A program made the position numbers and the translations under genes. A model generated the notes under the pieces. It saw only the letters and a program-made list of their open reading frames with translations, ran no database searches and was not told the origin of the DNA. From contig NZ_JOIX01000090.1 in the NCBI RefSeq assembly GCF_000720175.1, positions 1-27,812 of the forward strand: DNA of 27,812 nucleotides. The letters run 5' to 3'. This stretch comes from Streptomyces sp. NRRL S-337. GTDB taxonomy: Bacteria > Actinomycetota > Actinomycetes > Streptomycetales > Streptomycetaceae. Numbering within the stretch: position 1 is the stretch's first letter; the number at the start of each line of letters is the position of its first letter. Shown in pieces: positions 7,531-15,654 of this stretch.

Positions 7531-8523
7531 ACGGGGAAGCAGGGCGCCGGCCCGCTTCACGGTGCGGATGACCGGAGCCGTCTCGATCGAGCGAATCGCG
7601 TCCAGTGCGGCGATCCGCCCGGTCAGATACCGCGCGAGGTCCACGGAGTCCCGGCAGTTCACGGCCGCGAGCAGATTCGTCGGCCCGGTGGTCAGCGCCA
7701 CCAGGGACACCTCGGGGTGCTCGGCCATCGCCGAGGCCACCGCGACGAGTTGGGACGGCCGTACGGACATCCACAGGCGCGCCTCGGCGCGGAAGCCGAG
7801 GGCGGCGGGCGGGACGTCGACGAGGAAGGTGAGCACGTCGGCCCGGCGCAGCGCGGCCACCCGCCGGCGCGCGGTCGACTCGGACCATCCCGTGGCGGCC
7901 GCGAGTTCGGGGTAGCCGGCCCGTCCGTCCCGCGCCAGCACGTCGAACAGCGGCCGGTCGGCCGGCCCGACCAGGACCCCGGCGTCCCCGGCCGCGTCTT
8001 CGGCGCTGTCCTCAAGCGGTCCGGGCGGTGCCAGCAGCGCCGTCTGCTCGCGGGTGAGGCGTGCGGGGCCGGCCCAGTCGTTGGGCAACGCGTAGTGGTC
8101 CAGCAGGAGATGGGCGGATACGGAGGTGACCCGGGCGGTCCTGGGCAGCTTGTGCAGGAGGAGGGCCTCGCTCTCGTCGGCGGTGGCTGTCTGGGCGCTG
8201 CACGAGATCTCGGTTCCGCCGGAGAGCAGGTGGACGTACGAGGTGTCGGCGCGGGCGGCGAGCGCCGTGGCGAGGGGCCCCGCCGCGTCCGGTGTGCACT
8301 GCAGCCGGATCGTCCAGGCGTGGTGGCCGAGCCGGGCGCCGTTGAGCGTGCCGACCACGCGGAGGGTCCCGGCGGAGCGCAGCCGGCGGTAGCGGCGGGC
8401 GACGGTGCTCTCGGACACCCCGAGCGCCTCCCCGATGAGGCGGAACGGCGCCCGCCCGTCGATCTGCAGCGCATGCACCAGCCCGTGGTCCACGTCGTCC
8501 AGGGTGCCGGTTCCGGTCTTCAT
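7519..8523 (-). CDS. Double-length Lrp/AsnC-family transcriptional regulator
   Basis: A 334-residue DNA-binding regulator made of two Lrp-like halves in tandem. The first helix-turn-helix is near residues 8-55 (LDDVDHGLVHALQIDGRAPF, LGVSESTVARRYRRL). The second is near 190-235 (RPLFDVLARDGRAGYPELA, GWSESTARRRVAALRRADVL). Each is followed by a beta/alpha ligand-sensing segment, the second near 245-325 containing TTGPTNLLAAVNCRD. Such proteins usually sense amino acids or related small molecules; the ligand here is unknown. ATG 8523 has no good ribosome site, so the start is less certain. The gene diverges from padR across 86 bp and may share control signals with it. Tandem Lrp proteins are a recognised actinomycete type, not a fusion artefact. 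Confidence 0.88.
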   Translation of the reverse strand: MKTGTGTLDDVDHGLVHALQIDGRAPFRLIGEALGVSESTVARRYRRLRSAGTLRVVGTLNGARLGHHAWTIRLQCTPDAAGPLATALAARADTSYVHLLSGGTEISCSAQTATADESEALLLHKLPRTARVTSVSAHLLLDHYALPNDWAGPARLTREQTALLAPPGPLEDSAEDAAGDAGVLVGPADRPLFDVLARDGRAGYPELAAATGWSESTARRRVAALRRADVLTFLVDVPPAALGFRAEARLWMSVRPSQLVAVASAMAEHPEVSLVALTTGPTNLLAAVNCRDSVDLARYLTGRIAALDAIRSIETAPVIRTVKRAGALLPRPAR

Positions 8524-8609
8524 GGAGGACGAGTGTGCCAGCTTCCGCCGGCGGGGCGGCCAGGGTGACCAGGCCTCGCCCTGCCGCTGTGACCCGGTAC
8601 GGTCGCGGC

Positions 8610-9125
8610 ATGGATGTCGCCCGGTTGACCACGCCCTCGTTCCTCGTGCTCGGCATCATCGACAAGCTGGGCGAGGCCAGTCCGTACGACGTGAAGGTCG
8701 AGGCGGCGCGCACGGTCGCGCCGTTCTGGTCGATGCCGCATGCGCAGGTGTACGCGCAGTGCGACCGGCTGGTGGAGGCGGGGCTGCTGTCGGAGGTGCG
8801 GCAGTCGGGCGGGCGGAACCGGCGGCTGATGCGGCTGACCGACGCGGGCCGGAAGGCGCTGGCGGACTGGCTCGCCGACCCGGCCTTCGTGCCCGTCGAG
8901 GCGCGCGAACGCGGCATTCTGAAGCTGTGGTTCGGGGCGCGGCCGGAGGTGCTCGCGCCCGTGCAGCTCGCCGAGCACCACCGCACGCTCGCGGGCTACG
9001 AGGAACTCGCCGAGCGCATGGGCGAGTTGCTGACCCGCGGGCAGCGCGAGGCACTGGAGTTCGGCATCCGCTATGAGCGGATGGTGGTGGATTTCTGGCA
9101 GTGGGTGGAGCAGCGCGGGGAGTGA
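8610..9125 (+). CDS. PadR-family transcriptional regulator
   Basis: A 171-residue winged-helix repressor. The N-terminal domain (TTPSFLVLGIIDKLGEASPYDVK, then VYAQCDRLVEAGLLSEVRQSGGRNRRLMRLTDAG-type wing, about 6-85) and the C-terminal helical dimer domain (about 90-165) are both complete. ATG 8610 aligns with normal PadR starts. A TACGGT box 5 nt before it and the lack of a ribosome site suggest a leaderless transcript. PadR proteins typically repress an adjacent membrane or efflux gene until a small molecule binds. The DUF2306-like gene downstream, with its own promoter and inverted repeat, is the natural candidate target, but that repeat does not look like the usual ATGTA/TACAT PadR box. 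Confidence 0.88.
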   Translation: MDVARLTTPSFLVLGIIDKLGEASPYDVKVEAARTVAPFWSMPHAQVYAQCDRLVEAGLLSEVRQSGGRNRRLMRLTDAGRKALADWLADPAFVPVEARERGILKLWFGARPEVLAPVQLAEHHRTLAGYEELAERMGELLTRGQREALEFGIRYERMVVDFWQWVEQRGE

Positions 9126-9141
9126 GGCCGCCGCGCGACCG

Positions 9142-9194
9142 TTGACCACGGTGACGGATCGCCCTTACCTTCTCGATAGTCCAGACAGGACTAT
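9142..9194 (+). promoter_or_regulatory. Promoter and operator of the DUF2306-like gene
   Basis: TTGACC (9142-9147) and TACCTT (9166-9171) are 18 nt apart. Just after the -10 box, the perfect inverted repeat ATAGTCC-AGACA-GGACTAT (9176-9194) covers the expected transcription start, the classic place for a repressor. The adjacent PadR is a candidate binder; a TetR-type protein encoded elsewhere is equally possible. Confidence 0.65.
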
Positions 9195-9256
9195 TGGCGC
9201 CGCGGGCCGCGGGGTTGCGGGGTTGCGGCGGGGCAGGCCGGAGCGAGGGAGTCGCC

Positions 9257-10432
9257 GTGAACCGTCCGAGGAGGGTCGCCTGGCGCCGCGTGGCCACCAT
9301 CGCCGTGGTGGCCGTCTGCGTGAGCTACGCGCCGATCGCGATGACCGAACTCTGGCCCTACGCGCAGCGCGGGGCACCGGCGTTCGGCGAATGGGTGGTG
9401 GCGCGTGCGGTGTCACCGCGCTATGTCGCCGAGGCCGTGGCGGACCGGCTCGGCCCGTACGGGCGCAGCCTGGTGGCGCTGATCGTCCACTCGGTGCTGG
9501 GCGGTGCGCTGATGCTGCTCGGCCCGGTCCAGCTGCTCTCGGCGGTGCGGCGGCGGATCCGGCTGCACCGGGCGGTGGGCGTGGTGTTCGCGCTGACCGT
9601 GTACGCGTCGATGGCGGGCGCCGCGGCCTATCTGTTGCGCACCGCGCCCCGGGACGCGTTCAGCGGGCCGGCGTTCTGGATCGTGCTCACCACCATCCTG
9701 GTGGGCACGGTGCTCAGCGTGACGTTCGGCATCTTCGCCGCCCTCGGGCGCTTCCCCGACCTGCACCAACGGTGGCTGCTGCTGTGCTACGGCTTCCTGA
9801 TGACCGCGCCGCTGCTGCGCCTCGAATGGGGTGCGCTGCCGTGGCTGCTTCCCGGGCTGTCGATGGCGAACATCAACCGGGTCGCGGTGATGCACCTCGG
9901 GTCGGTGGTGGCGTTCGGCGCGCTGCTCGCCTCGCGGGCGATGGACCGGCGGGGGACGGTGCCCGGGGTGCGGGGGACGTGGGTGCCGACGCCGGTGCTC
10001 GCCGCGGTGCATCTCGCCGGCGCGGCCGCGCTGGCCTGGATCGTCCGGTCGTACCTGGGCCGGGGCGCCGAAGGGCTGCGCCTGCTGGTCGCGTATCTGG
10101 TCCCGTACGCCGTGACCTACGCCGTGCTGCTCGTCCGCCAGCGGCGCGCGGGGCGGGACGGCCGGAGCTGGGCGCGCGAGGAGTGGCGTCTGCATCTGGC
10201 CGCCCTGTGCCTGGCGCCGGTGCTCTCGGTGGGCGCGGCGCTGCTGTTCGAGCGGTACATGACGCTGGACCGGGGCACCGCGCTGTCCGCGGGGGTGGCC
10301 ATCGGCTGCGGCATGCTGGCGTTCGCGGCGACCACGGTGGTCAGTCTGCGGATCATGTCCGCCCGTGAGCTGGTCAAGCGGGAGGGCCTGGCCGCGCCCC
10401 GTCACCCGCACCGGGCCCCGTCACCGGCGTAG
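9257..10432 (+). CDS. DUF2306-like multi-pass membrane protein
   Basis: A 391-residue integral membrane protein with about eight hydrophobic helices. The segment VHSVLGGALMLLGPVQLLSA, followed by RIRLHRAVGVVF, matches the conserved His, GP-Q and LHR-x-x-G features of DUF2306 proteins, whose function is unknown. GTG 9257 is chosen because GGGAG lies 5-6 nt upstream; the frame is open further left but into the operator. A charged C-terminal tail follows the last helix. It is preceded by a well-formed promoter with an inverted repeat, so expression is probably induced by a ligand. The next membrane-protein gene begins 60 nt downstream and may be co-transcribed. A transport or redox role cannot be inferred from sequence alone. 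Confidence 0.75.
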   Translation: MNRPRRVAWRRVATIAVVAVCVSYAPIAMTELWPYAQRGAPAFGEWVVARAVSPRYVAEAVADRLGPYGRSLVALIVHSVLGGALMLLGPVQLLSAVRRRIRLHRAVGVVFALTVYASMAGAAAYLLRTAPRDAFSGPAFWIVLTTILVGTVLSVTFGIFAALGRFPDLHQRWLLLCYGFLMTAPLLRLEWGALPWLLPGLSMANINRVAVMHLGSVVAFGALLASRAMDRRGTVPGVRGTWVPTPVLAAVHLAGAAALAWIVRSYLGRGAEGLRLLVAYLVPYAVTYAVLLVRQRRAGRDGRSWAREEWRLHLAALCLAPVLSVGAALLFERYMTLDRGTALSAGVAIGCGMLAFAATTVVSLRIMSARELVKREGLAAPRHPHRAPSPA

Positions 10433-10492
10433 CCAACACGTATGCGGCGCAAGCCGGTTGAGGGACGAGCCGGGGAGGGAGAGGGAGTGCGG

Positions 10493-11422
10493 ATGGCTGA
10501 GGAACCGGACGCGTCCGGCAGCGCCGAGGCCGCTCGGGCCGCGGAGGCGGGGCAGGCCACTGACGGGCCGTCGGCCGTGGCGGGCGAGGGCCGCGCACTG
10601 ACCGTGGGCGTGACGATGCTCGCGTACACCGTCGGCGTGATCAGCGTCCTGGTCGGGGCGCTGCTCGCGGTGGCCGGTCTCACCGGGCAGGTGTTCAGCG
10701 CCTGGAAGTCGGCCGGGCCGCTGAGCCCCGCGCTGGTCGGCGCGGCGATGGTCGGTGTGGCGCCGGGGCTGTTCAGCGTGGGCCGGGCGCGGGTCTGGGA
10801 GGAGGTCCGCACGCTGGTCCTGCCGCTCGCCGTGGTGCTCGTCGGTCTGTTCGCCGTGAGCCTGCTCAATGCGGGCAGGTTGCAGGCGGCCGCGGGCGGT
10901 CCGGTGGTCCTGGTGCTGTTCAGCCTCGGTTGGGTCGCCGTGCTCGGGGGGCTCGCCGTGTGTGCGCTCGCCGCTCTCGTCCGGCAGTACCTGAAGCCGG
11001 CCCGGCCGCCGGCGGCCCGCCGCGCCCCGCTGCCGGGGTGGTCGAAGCCGTTCCTGGCCGTGCTCGGCTCGGCGTGGTTCGGCATCGGTACGGGCCTGCT
11101 GGTCAGCCCGCGGTTCTGGGCGGACTTCGTGCCGTGGGCGGTGAACCGGCCCGACGCCCAGGCGCTCGGCGTCTGGGGGACCGCCCTCGGCGTCGGCGTC
11201 CTCGGGGCCCTGGCCGAGGACGACCTGACGCGGACCCGCCCGGCGCTGCTCGCCCTTCCCGGTATCGCGCTCGCCGTGGCCGTCGTCCTCGCGGTGCGCG
11301 CCGGCGAGGTCGACTGGTCGTCGGGGCCCGCGCCGTCCCTGGTCACCATGGTCGCGGGGTTGCTGGTGGCGGGCACCATCGGCCACCGTCTGCTGGGCCG
11401 CGGCCCGGCACCCCGGCCGTGA
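10493..11422 (+). CDS. Unrecognised multi-pass membrane protein
   Basis: A 309-residue protein that I cannot place in a named family. ATG 10493 has GGGAG 5 nt upstream; an in-frame ATG at 10442 lacks one. An Ala/Glu-rich N-terminus (about 1-30) precedes eight or nine hydrophobic segments. They start with VTMLAYTVGVISVLVGALLA and end with a helix near LVTMVAGLLVAGTIGHRLL. The loop near 165-185 is rich in Pro and Arg and is probably cytoplasmic. No catalytic or transport signature is visible. It follows the DUF2306-like gene by 60 nt with no terminator between them, which suggests a shared transcript. The 110-nt gap to the ArsR gene contains a possible new promoter, so it is probably not part of the ArsR/ATPase operon. 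Confidence 0.7.
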   Translation: MAEEPDASGSAEAARAAEAGQATDGPSAVAGEGRALTVGVTMLAYTVGVISVLVGALLAVAGLTGQVFSAWKSAGPLSPALVGAAMVGVAPGLFSVGRARVWEEVRTLVLPLAVVLVGLFAVSLLNAGRLQAAAGGPVVLVLFSLGWVAVLGGLAVCALAALVRQYLKPARPPAARRAPLPGWSKPFLAVLGSAWFGIGTGLLVSPRFWADFVPWAVNRPDAQALGVWGTALGVGVLGALAEDDLTRTRPALLALPGIALAVAVVLAVRAGEVDWSSGPAPSLVTMVAGLLVAGTIGHRLLGRGPAPRP

Positions 11423-11477
11423 GCGGGACCGCGGGTGGGGCGGCCCAGGTCGCCGCGGCCCCCTGACCGGCGGCACC

Positions 11478-11483
11478 TACACT
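11478..11483 (+). promoter_or_regulatory. Possible -10 box before the arsR-like gene
   Basis: TACACT lies 49 nt before the GTG start, in the gap after the preceding stop codon. No clear -35 box is seen at 16-19 nt. An imperfect GGGACG/CGTCCC inverted repeat lies just downstream, at about 11493-11511. Confidence 0.3.
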
Positions 11484-11532
11484 GACCCGGTCGGGACGGG
11501 CACCGCGTCCCACCGGGGGGACGGAGACGGCA

Positions 11533-11910
11533 GTGGTCGGACGCGGCAAGGGTGACGGTGGCGCGGTGGACGACCCGTCCGCCGAGGTGCTGGGCGAGGC
11601 GGCCGCGGTGTTCGGACTGCTGGCCGCTCCCCCGCGGCTGCACATCGTGTGGGCGCTGACGCAGGGCGAACGCGATGTGAGCGGGCTCGCGGAGCGGATC
11701 GGCGGGGCCCTGCCGGCGGTCAGCCAGCATCTGACGAAGCTGAAGCTCGCCGGTCTGGTGCGCTCGCGCCGGGAGGGCCGCCGGGTCGTGTACTTCGTCG
11801 ACGACCCCGATGTCGTGGCGGTGGTGCGCCTGTTGTTCGACCGGCTGGACGCCCGGCGCGATGGACGGTCCGCGGGCGCCCCGGCGGACCTGCGGTCCTT
11901 CGGCGCCTGA
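11533..11910 (+). CDS. ArsR/SmtB-family transcriptional regulator without cysteine
   Basis: A 125-residue winged-helix regulator. The core spans about 20-100: LGEAAAVFGLLAAPPRLHIV, the recognition helix ALPAVSQHLTKLKLAGLV and the wing SRREGRRVVYFVDD. The family usually represses a metal-transport gene and lets go when metal binds. This protein contains no cysteine, and the end of the domain lacks the paired His/Asp pattern of the alpha-5 metal site, so the usual sensor sites are absent. It starts at GTG 11533 with a purine-rich stretch (GGAGA) 8-9 nt upstream. The ATPase gene begins 6 nt after its stop, so the two are co-transcribed. It may sense something other than a thiophilic metal. Confidence 0.88.
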   Translation: MVGRGKGDGGAVDDPSAEVLGEAAAVFGLLAAPPRLHIVWALTQGERDVSGLAERIGGALPAVSQHLTKLKLAGLVRSRREGRRVVYFVDDPDVVAVVRLLFDRLDARRDGRSAGAPADLRSFGA

Positions 11911-11916
11911 GGCCAC

Positions 11917-14583
11917 GTGCCCGAGACCACCGCGACACCGGGCGCCGGCCCCCCTCCTGTGCGGGCGGCCGGCGTACGCGCCCACGGCGCTCCGGGTTCC
12001 GGCCACAGCAGTGCGGATCCGGCCCGGCTGACGACGCTGGAGCTGCTGCGCCGGCTGGCGGCCGGGCCGCGCGGACTGACCGCGGAGCAGGCCGGGGAGC
12101 GCCTGGTCCGGGACGGCGAGAACGTCGCTCCCGGCTGGCGGCCGGTCTCCTGGCCGCGGCGCTTCGTCGGCAGTCTGCGGGACCCGTTCACCGCGGTGCT
12201 GCTCTGTCTCGGGCTGGTGTCGGCGGCCGTCGCCTCGTGGGGCACCGCCTGCGTGATCATGGTGCTGGTCGTGGTGAGCTGCCTGCTGCGGTCCGGCGGC
12301 GAGCACCAGGCCGGCCGGGCGATGGCCGGTCTGCGCGAACTGGTCGCCACCACCGCGTCCGTACAGCGCCGCGCGGACGACGGCGCCGCGCCGGTGGTCC
12401 GCGAACTCCCCGTCGACCAGCTCGTCGTCGGTGATGTGATCCGGCTCGGGCCCGGTGACCTGGTACCGGCGGATGTCCGGTTGCTGCGCGCCAGCGGGCT
12501 GACCGTGCACCAGGCCGCGCTGACCGGCGAGTCCGCGCCGGTACCGAAGTACGCCCTCGACGCTCCGCCCGATGCGGACGACGGGACGTCCGAGCCGCCC
12601 CACCTCTGCTTCCAGGGCAGCAGCGTGGCCTCCGGGAGCGCAACGGCCCTGGTCGTCGCCACCGGCGCGCACACCCGGTTCGCGGCGGCGCACCGCGGCC
12701 CGGCCCGGCGGCGGTCCCGGAGCGCCTTCGACCGTTCGGTGCACGGCATCGCCTGGACGCTGATCCGCTTCATGCTGCTGACCCCGCCGCTGGTGCTGAT
12801 GGCGAACGCCGCGCTGCGCGGACGGGGCCTTACGACGCTGCCGTTCGCGATCGCGGTGGCGGTGGGCCTCACCCCGGAGATGCTGCCGGTGATCGTGACG
12901 GCGACGCTGGCGCGCGGTGCCTCGGCACTCGCCCGCACCAGCGGTGTGATCGTCAGACGGCTCCCGGCACTGCACGACCTCGGGGCGATCGACCTGCTGT
13001 GCCTGGACAAGACCGGCACCCTGACCCAGGACCGGCCGGTCGTGGCGCGGTCCGTGGACGCCCGGGGAGCCGACGATCCGGACGTGCTCAACTGGGCGTC
13101 GGTGGGCAGCTTCTGGACCCTGGAACTGGCCGAACTGCCCGCTGTGGACTCCCTCGACGAGGCGGTCCTCGACGCCTCGGCGGCGTACGGCGCGGATCCG
13201 CTCGGCTACGACGGGATCGCGGCGCTGCCGTTCGACCCGGCCCACCGGATCGCCACCGCCGTCGTCCGCCGCCCGGGGACGTACGGCCGGCACACGCTCG
13301 TCGTCAAGGGCGCCGTCGAGGACGTCCTGGGCCGCTGCGGGCGCGTCCGGCTGGACGGTACGGAGGCCGAACTGACCGAGGGGGCACGCCGGCGGCTGCT
13401 CGACCTCGCGGCCACCGAGGCGGCCGGGGGCTTGCGGCTGCTCGCCGTCGCGCACGCCGAACGCCCCGCGCGTTCCGGCCCGTACGGCGAACGGGACGTC
13501 CGGGGGCTCACCTTCCTCGGCTGGGTCGCCCTCCGCGACGTGCTCGCCCCCACCGCCGGCGCCGCGCTCGCCGGTCTCGCCCGGCGCGGGGTGGCGGTGA
13601 AGGTGCTCACCGGCGACCACCCCGGCACCGCCGCCCGGGCCTGCCGCGACCTCGGACTGGAGCCCGGCGAGGTGCTGACGGCCGATCAGCTCGGGCCGCT
13701 CGACGGGCCGGCGCTCGCCGCGGCCGTCGAGCGGGCCACCGTCGTGGCACGCTGCACCGCCCAGGACAAGGCCCGGATCGTGGCCGCGCTGCGCGAGAGC
13801 GGCCGGACCACCGGCTTCCTCGGCGACGGCGTGAACGACCTGCCGGCGCTGCTCACCGCCGACGTGGGCATCTGCCCCCGGGGAGCGGTGGCCGTGGCCC
13901 GCGAGGGCGCCGACGTCGTCCTGGCCGACAAGGACCTGACCGCCCTCGACCGTGCGCTCACCGCCGGCCGGCACAGCAGCGGCACCATCGCCGCCTATCT
14001 GCGGATCACGCTCTCCTCCAACCTGGGCAACGTCCTCGCGATGCTCGCCGCCGGCCTGCTGCTGCCGTTCCTGCCGATGCTCCCCGCCCAGGTCCTGGTG
14101 CAGAACCTCTGCTTCGACGCGGCCCAGCTCGCCTACGCCTACGACCGGCCCGCGCCCGCCGCGGCACGCCGCCCGGCCGTGCTGCGGCCGCGCGCCGTGC
14201 TCCGCTACATCACCGCCTTCGGCCTCCTCAACGCCGCCGCGGACCTGGCCACCTTCGGGGTGCTGGCGCTCGCCGTGCACCTCACGGACGGCGCCGGCGG
14301 CCCGGCGGTGTTCCACGCCGGCTGGTTCACCGAGAACCTGCTGACCCAGGCCATGATGATGCTGCTGCTGCGCACCGGCCGGCCCGCCCCCGGACGCCGC
14401 GCGATCGGCCCGGTCCACCTCGCCGTCACCGCCCTCGCCGTCATCGGCCTCCTGCTCCCCCTGTCCCCCCTGGCCGCCACCCTGGACATGTCCGCCCCGC
14501 CGCCGCTGTACCACGCGCTGCTCGCCGCGGTCCTCACCCTGTACGCCGCCACCCTCACCGCGGCGAGGCGGCGCTACGCGTGA
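11917..14583 (+). CDS. mgtA: MgtA/MgtB-type P-type ATPase (probable Mg2+ importer)
   Basis: An 888-residue P-type cation pump of the magnesium (P3B) branch. The phosphorylated Asp is D364 in DKTGTLT, the actuator motif TGES lies at 203-206, the nucleotide-site KGA at 464-466 and the hinge GDGVND at 636-641. The ion-path helix GLTPEMLPVIV (318-327) and the later segment NLGNVLAMLAAGLLLPFLP followed by QNLCFDAAQLAYAYD are typical of MgtA/MgtB. There is no Cys-Pro-Cys heavy-metal motif. GTG 11917 follows the ArsR stop by 6 nt with TGAGG as ribosome site. The N-terminus is shorter than in enterobacterial MgtA. Pairing with an ArsR regulator is unusual for MgtA, which enterobacteria control with PhoP and an RNA leader. 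Mg2+ is the likely substrate, but this is inferred from family. Confidence 0.88.
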   Translation: MPETTATPGAGPPPVRAAGVRAHGAPGSGHSSADPARLTTLELLRRLAAGPRGLTAEQAGERLVRDGENVAPGWRPVSWPRRFVGSLRDPFTAVLLCLGLVSAAVASWGTACVIMVLVVVSCLLRSGGEHQAGRAMAGLRELVATTASVQRRADDGAAPVVRELPVDQLVVGDVIRLGPGDLVPADVRLLRASGLTVHQAALTGESAPVPKYALDAPPDADDGTSEPPHLCFQGSSVASGSATALVVATGAHTRFAAAHRGPARRRSRSAFDRSVHGIAWTLIRFMLLTPPLVLMANAALRGRGLTTLPFAIAVAVGLTPEMLPVIVTATLARGASALARTSGVIVRRLPALHDLGAIDLLCLDKTGTLTQDRPVVARSVDARGADDPDVLNWASVGSFWTLELAELPAVDSLDEAVLDASAAYGADPLGYDGIAALPFDPAHRIATAVVRRPGTYGRHTLVVKGAVEDVLGRCGRVRLDGTEAELTEGARRRLLDLAATEAAGGLRLLAVAHAERPARSGPYGERDVRGLTFLGWVALRDVLAPTAGAALAGLARRGVAVKVLTGDHPGTAARACRDLGLEPGEVLTADQLGPLDGPALAAAVERATVVARCTAQDKARIVAALRESGRTTGFLGDGVNDLPALLTADVGICPRGAVAVAREGADVVLADKDLTALDRALTAGRHSSGTIAAYLRITLSSNLGNVLAMLAAGLLLPFLPMLPAQVLVQNLCFDAAQLAYAYDRPAPAAARRPAVLRPRAVLRYITAFGLLNAAADLATFGVLALAVHLTDGAGGPAVFHAGWFTENLLTQAMMMLLLRTGRPAPGRRAIGPVHLAVTALAVIGLLLPLSPLAATLDMSAPPPLYHALLAAVLTLYAATLTAARRRYA

Positions 14584-14795
14584 ACCCCTCCGCGAGCGCC
14601 CGGACCGGCTCCGCCGGCGGCGCGGGACGGGCGCGGCCGGGGGATGCAGAAGAGGGCGAGGGTGGCTGCCGTCAGGTACGCGGTCGCGCCGATGGCCATG
14701 CTGATCCGCAGGCCGGTGGTGAAGCCGGCGGAAGCGGCGATGCCGGCCATGGAGCCCCAGAGGCCGAAGGCCCGGGAGCGCTCGGCGGGGTGAGG
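14574..14795 (-). pseudogene. MFS drug-exporter remnant (two ends fused)
   Basis: On the minus strand an open stretch ends at a stop at 14576-14574, inside the end of the ATPase gene. It reads a TM5-like motif (ERSRAFGLWGSMAGIAAS) joined directly to a C-terminal helix (GLRISMAIGATAYLTAATLALF) and a charged tail. In intact 14-helix DHA2 exporters these are hundreds of residues apart, so most of the gene has been lost. No start codon or ribosome site is present. I call it a decayed gene, not a functional small protein. Confidence 0.65.
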
Positions 14796-15021
14796 CCGAC
14801 TTCTTCCTCCGGCACGACGGCTTCTTCACCGACATGGCCAAGGGGCCCGCGGCGGACTCCTGGGAGGACCGGGCCGCCCTCCGCAAGTCGTTCAAGACCC
14901 GCTGAGAAACCCGCCCTGACGGGACGGAGTACGCCGCCGGAGAGATCTTCCTCACGACCACCGTGGTCCCGAGCAACCGACCGCGCGTCAAACACCTCCT
15001 TACACGGCAGGGAACGAATTC
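14584..15021. other. Gene-decay region between ATPase and lipoprotein genes
   Basis: This 438-base gap contains the two remnants above, abutting near 14790. From 14906 to 15021 no coding sequence is evident. A minus-strand GGAGG at about 14995 has no supported gene behind it. Confidence 0.55.
14792..14905 (+). pseudogene. C-terminal fragment of an unrecognised gene
   Basis: Starting right at the end of the MFS remnant, 37 codons read EADFFLRHDGFFTDMAKGPAA and then a charged tail to a TGA at 14903-14905. The codon use is gene-like, but there is no start or ribosome site. It looks like the last part of a plus-strand gene truncated by the same rearrangement. I do not recognise the family. Confidence 0.4.
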
Positions 15022-15579
15022 GTGAGGGATGGGGGAGCCGTGCGGCGGCGTTCACTTCTCGCGGCGACATCGGCCGCGCTCGTACTGACCGTCTCCGCCG
15101 GTCTCGGCCTGACCGGCTGCGGTTCGCAGCGCATGGCGGCGTTGCACGCCAACTGCACCACCAAGGGCCTGCGGTGGAAGCTCACCGTGCTCAAGAAGCC
15201 GGCGCACAGCACGCACCGTAACGCCCGCCTGACGATCGTCAACAAGACGTCCCGGCCGTGCGTCTTCGGCGGCTATCCGTTCTTCGAGGTGCACGTCGGC
15301 AAGGGGCCCCTGGCTGACGGCAAGGGGCGCGGCTCGGTCCCGCCGCCCATCGACCTGCGCGCCGGCGGCACGGTGACGACGGGCCTGCGGTACAAGGATT
15401 CCGAGCCCGGCGACCCGTCCGGCGAGTGCTTGGTCAGCAATGTGGAGGCGACGGTGGCCGCACCGCACGACCCCGCCCAGCGGTCCATAACCGCCCGGGA
15501 CGAGTCCGGCCGGCGCTCTCTTCTGAACGTCTGCGACACCACGGTGTGGATGAGCCCGCCCAAGGAAGCGGCCGAGTAG
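15022..15579 (+). CDS. DUF4232-like secreted lipoprotein
   Basis: A 185-residue predicted lipoprotein. The N-terminus has RRR, a hydrophobic core and the lipobox LTGC, with lipidated Cys33. The exported part resembles DUF4232: an early Cys (NCTTKGL), strands around NARLTIVNKTSRPCVFGGYP with the C...GYP feature, and a late Cys near LLNVCDTTVW. DUF4232 proteins are surface lipoproteins of unknown role in Actinobacteria. GTG 15022 is used, with AGGGA 8 nt upstream; GTG 15040 is in frame and keeps the signal peptide but its ribosome site is too close. It appears to be a single gene, followed by a hairpin. Confidence 0.78.
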   Translation: MRDGGAVRRRSLLAATSAALVLTVSAGLGLTGCGSQRMAALHANCTTKGLRWKLTVLKKPAHSTHRNARLTIVNKTSRPCVFGGYPFFEVHVGKGPLADGKGRGSVPPPIDLRAGGTVTTGLRYKDSEPGDPSGECLVSNVEATVAAPHDPAQRSITARDESGRRSLLNVCDTTVWMSPPKEAAE

Positions 15580-15594
15580 CGCGGGATCTTCCAG

Positions 15595-15617
15595 GGCCCC
15601 GGGCCTCGTGCGGGGCC
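15595..15617 (+). terminator. Hairpin after the lipoprotein gene
   Basis: GGCCCCG (15595-15601) and CGGGGCC (15611-15617) form a 7-bp GC stem with a 9-nt loop, 15 nt after the stop codon. Confidence 0.5.
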
Positions 15618-15654
15618 GGGCCCGGCTGGTTCAATGGCCGCCGAGGTGAGGGAC

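Noticed and set aside
10402..14991. Very long minus-strand open frame of about 1529 codons
   Set aside because: It is antisense to clear membrane-protein, ArsR and P-type ATPase genes, and its sequence is low-complexity Arg/Gly/Ala-rich text, as expected for GC-rich DNA.
14672..15070. Minus-strand gene with a GGAGG near 14995
   Set aside because: The translation is Pro/Ala/Gly-rich with no family match, its frame differs from the MFS remnant and it runs antisense to the lipoprotein signal region.
12999..15221. Plus-strand open frame of 740 codons overlapping the ATPase gene
   Set aside because: The ATPase frame carries all the P-type motifs; this frame has none and is Arg/Pro-rich.
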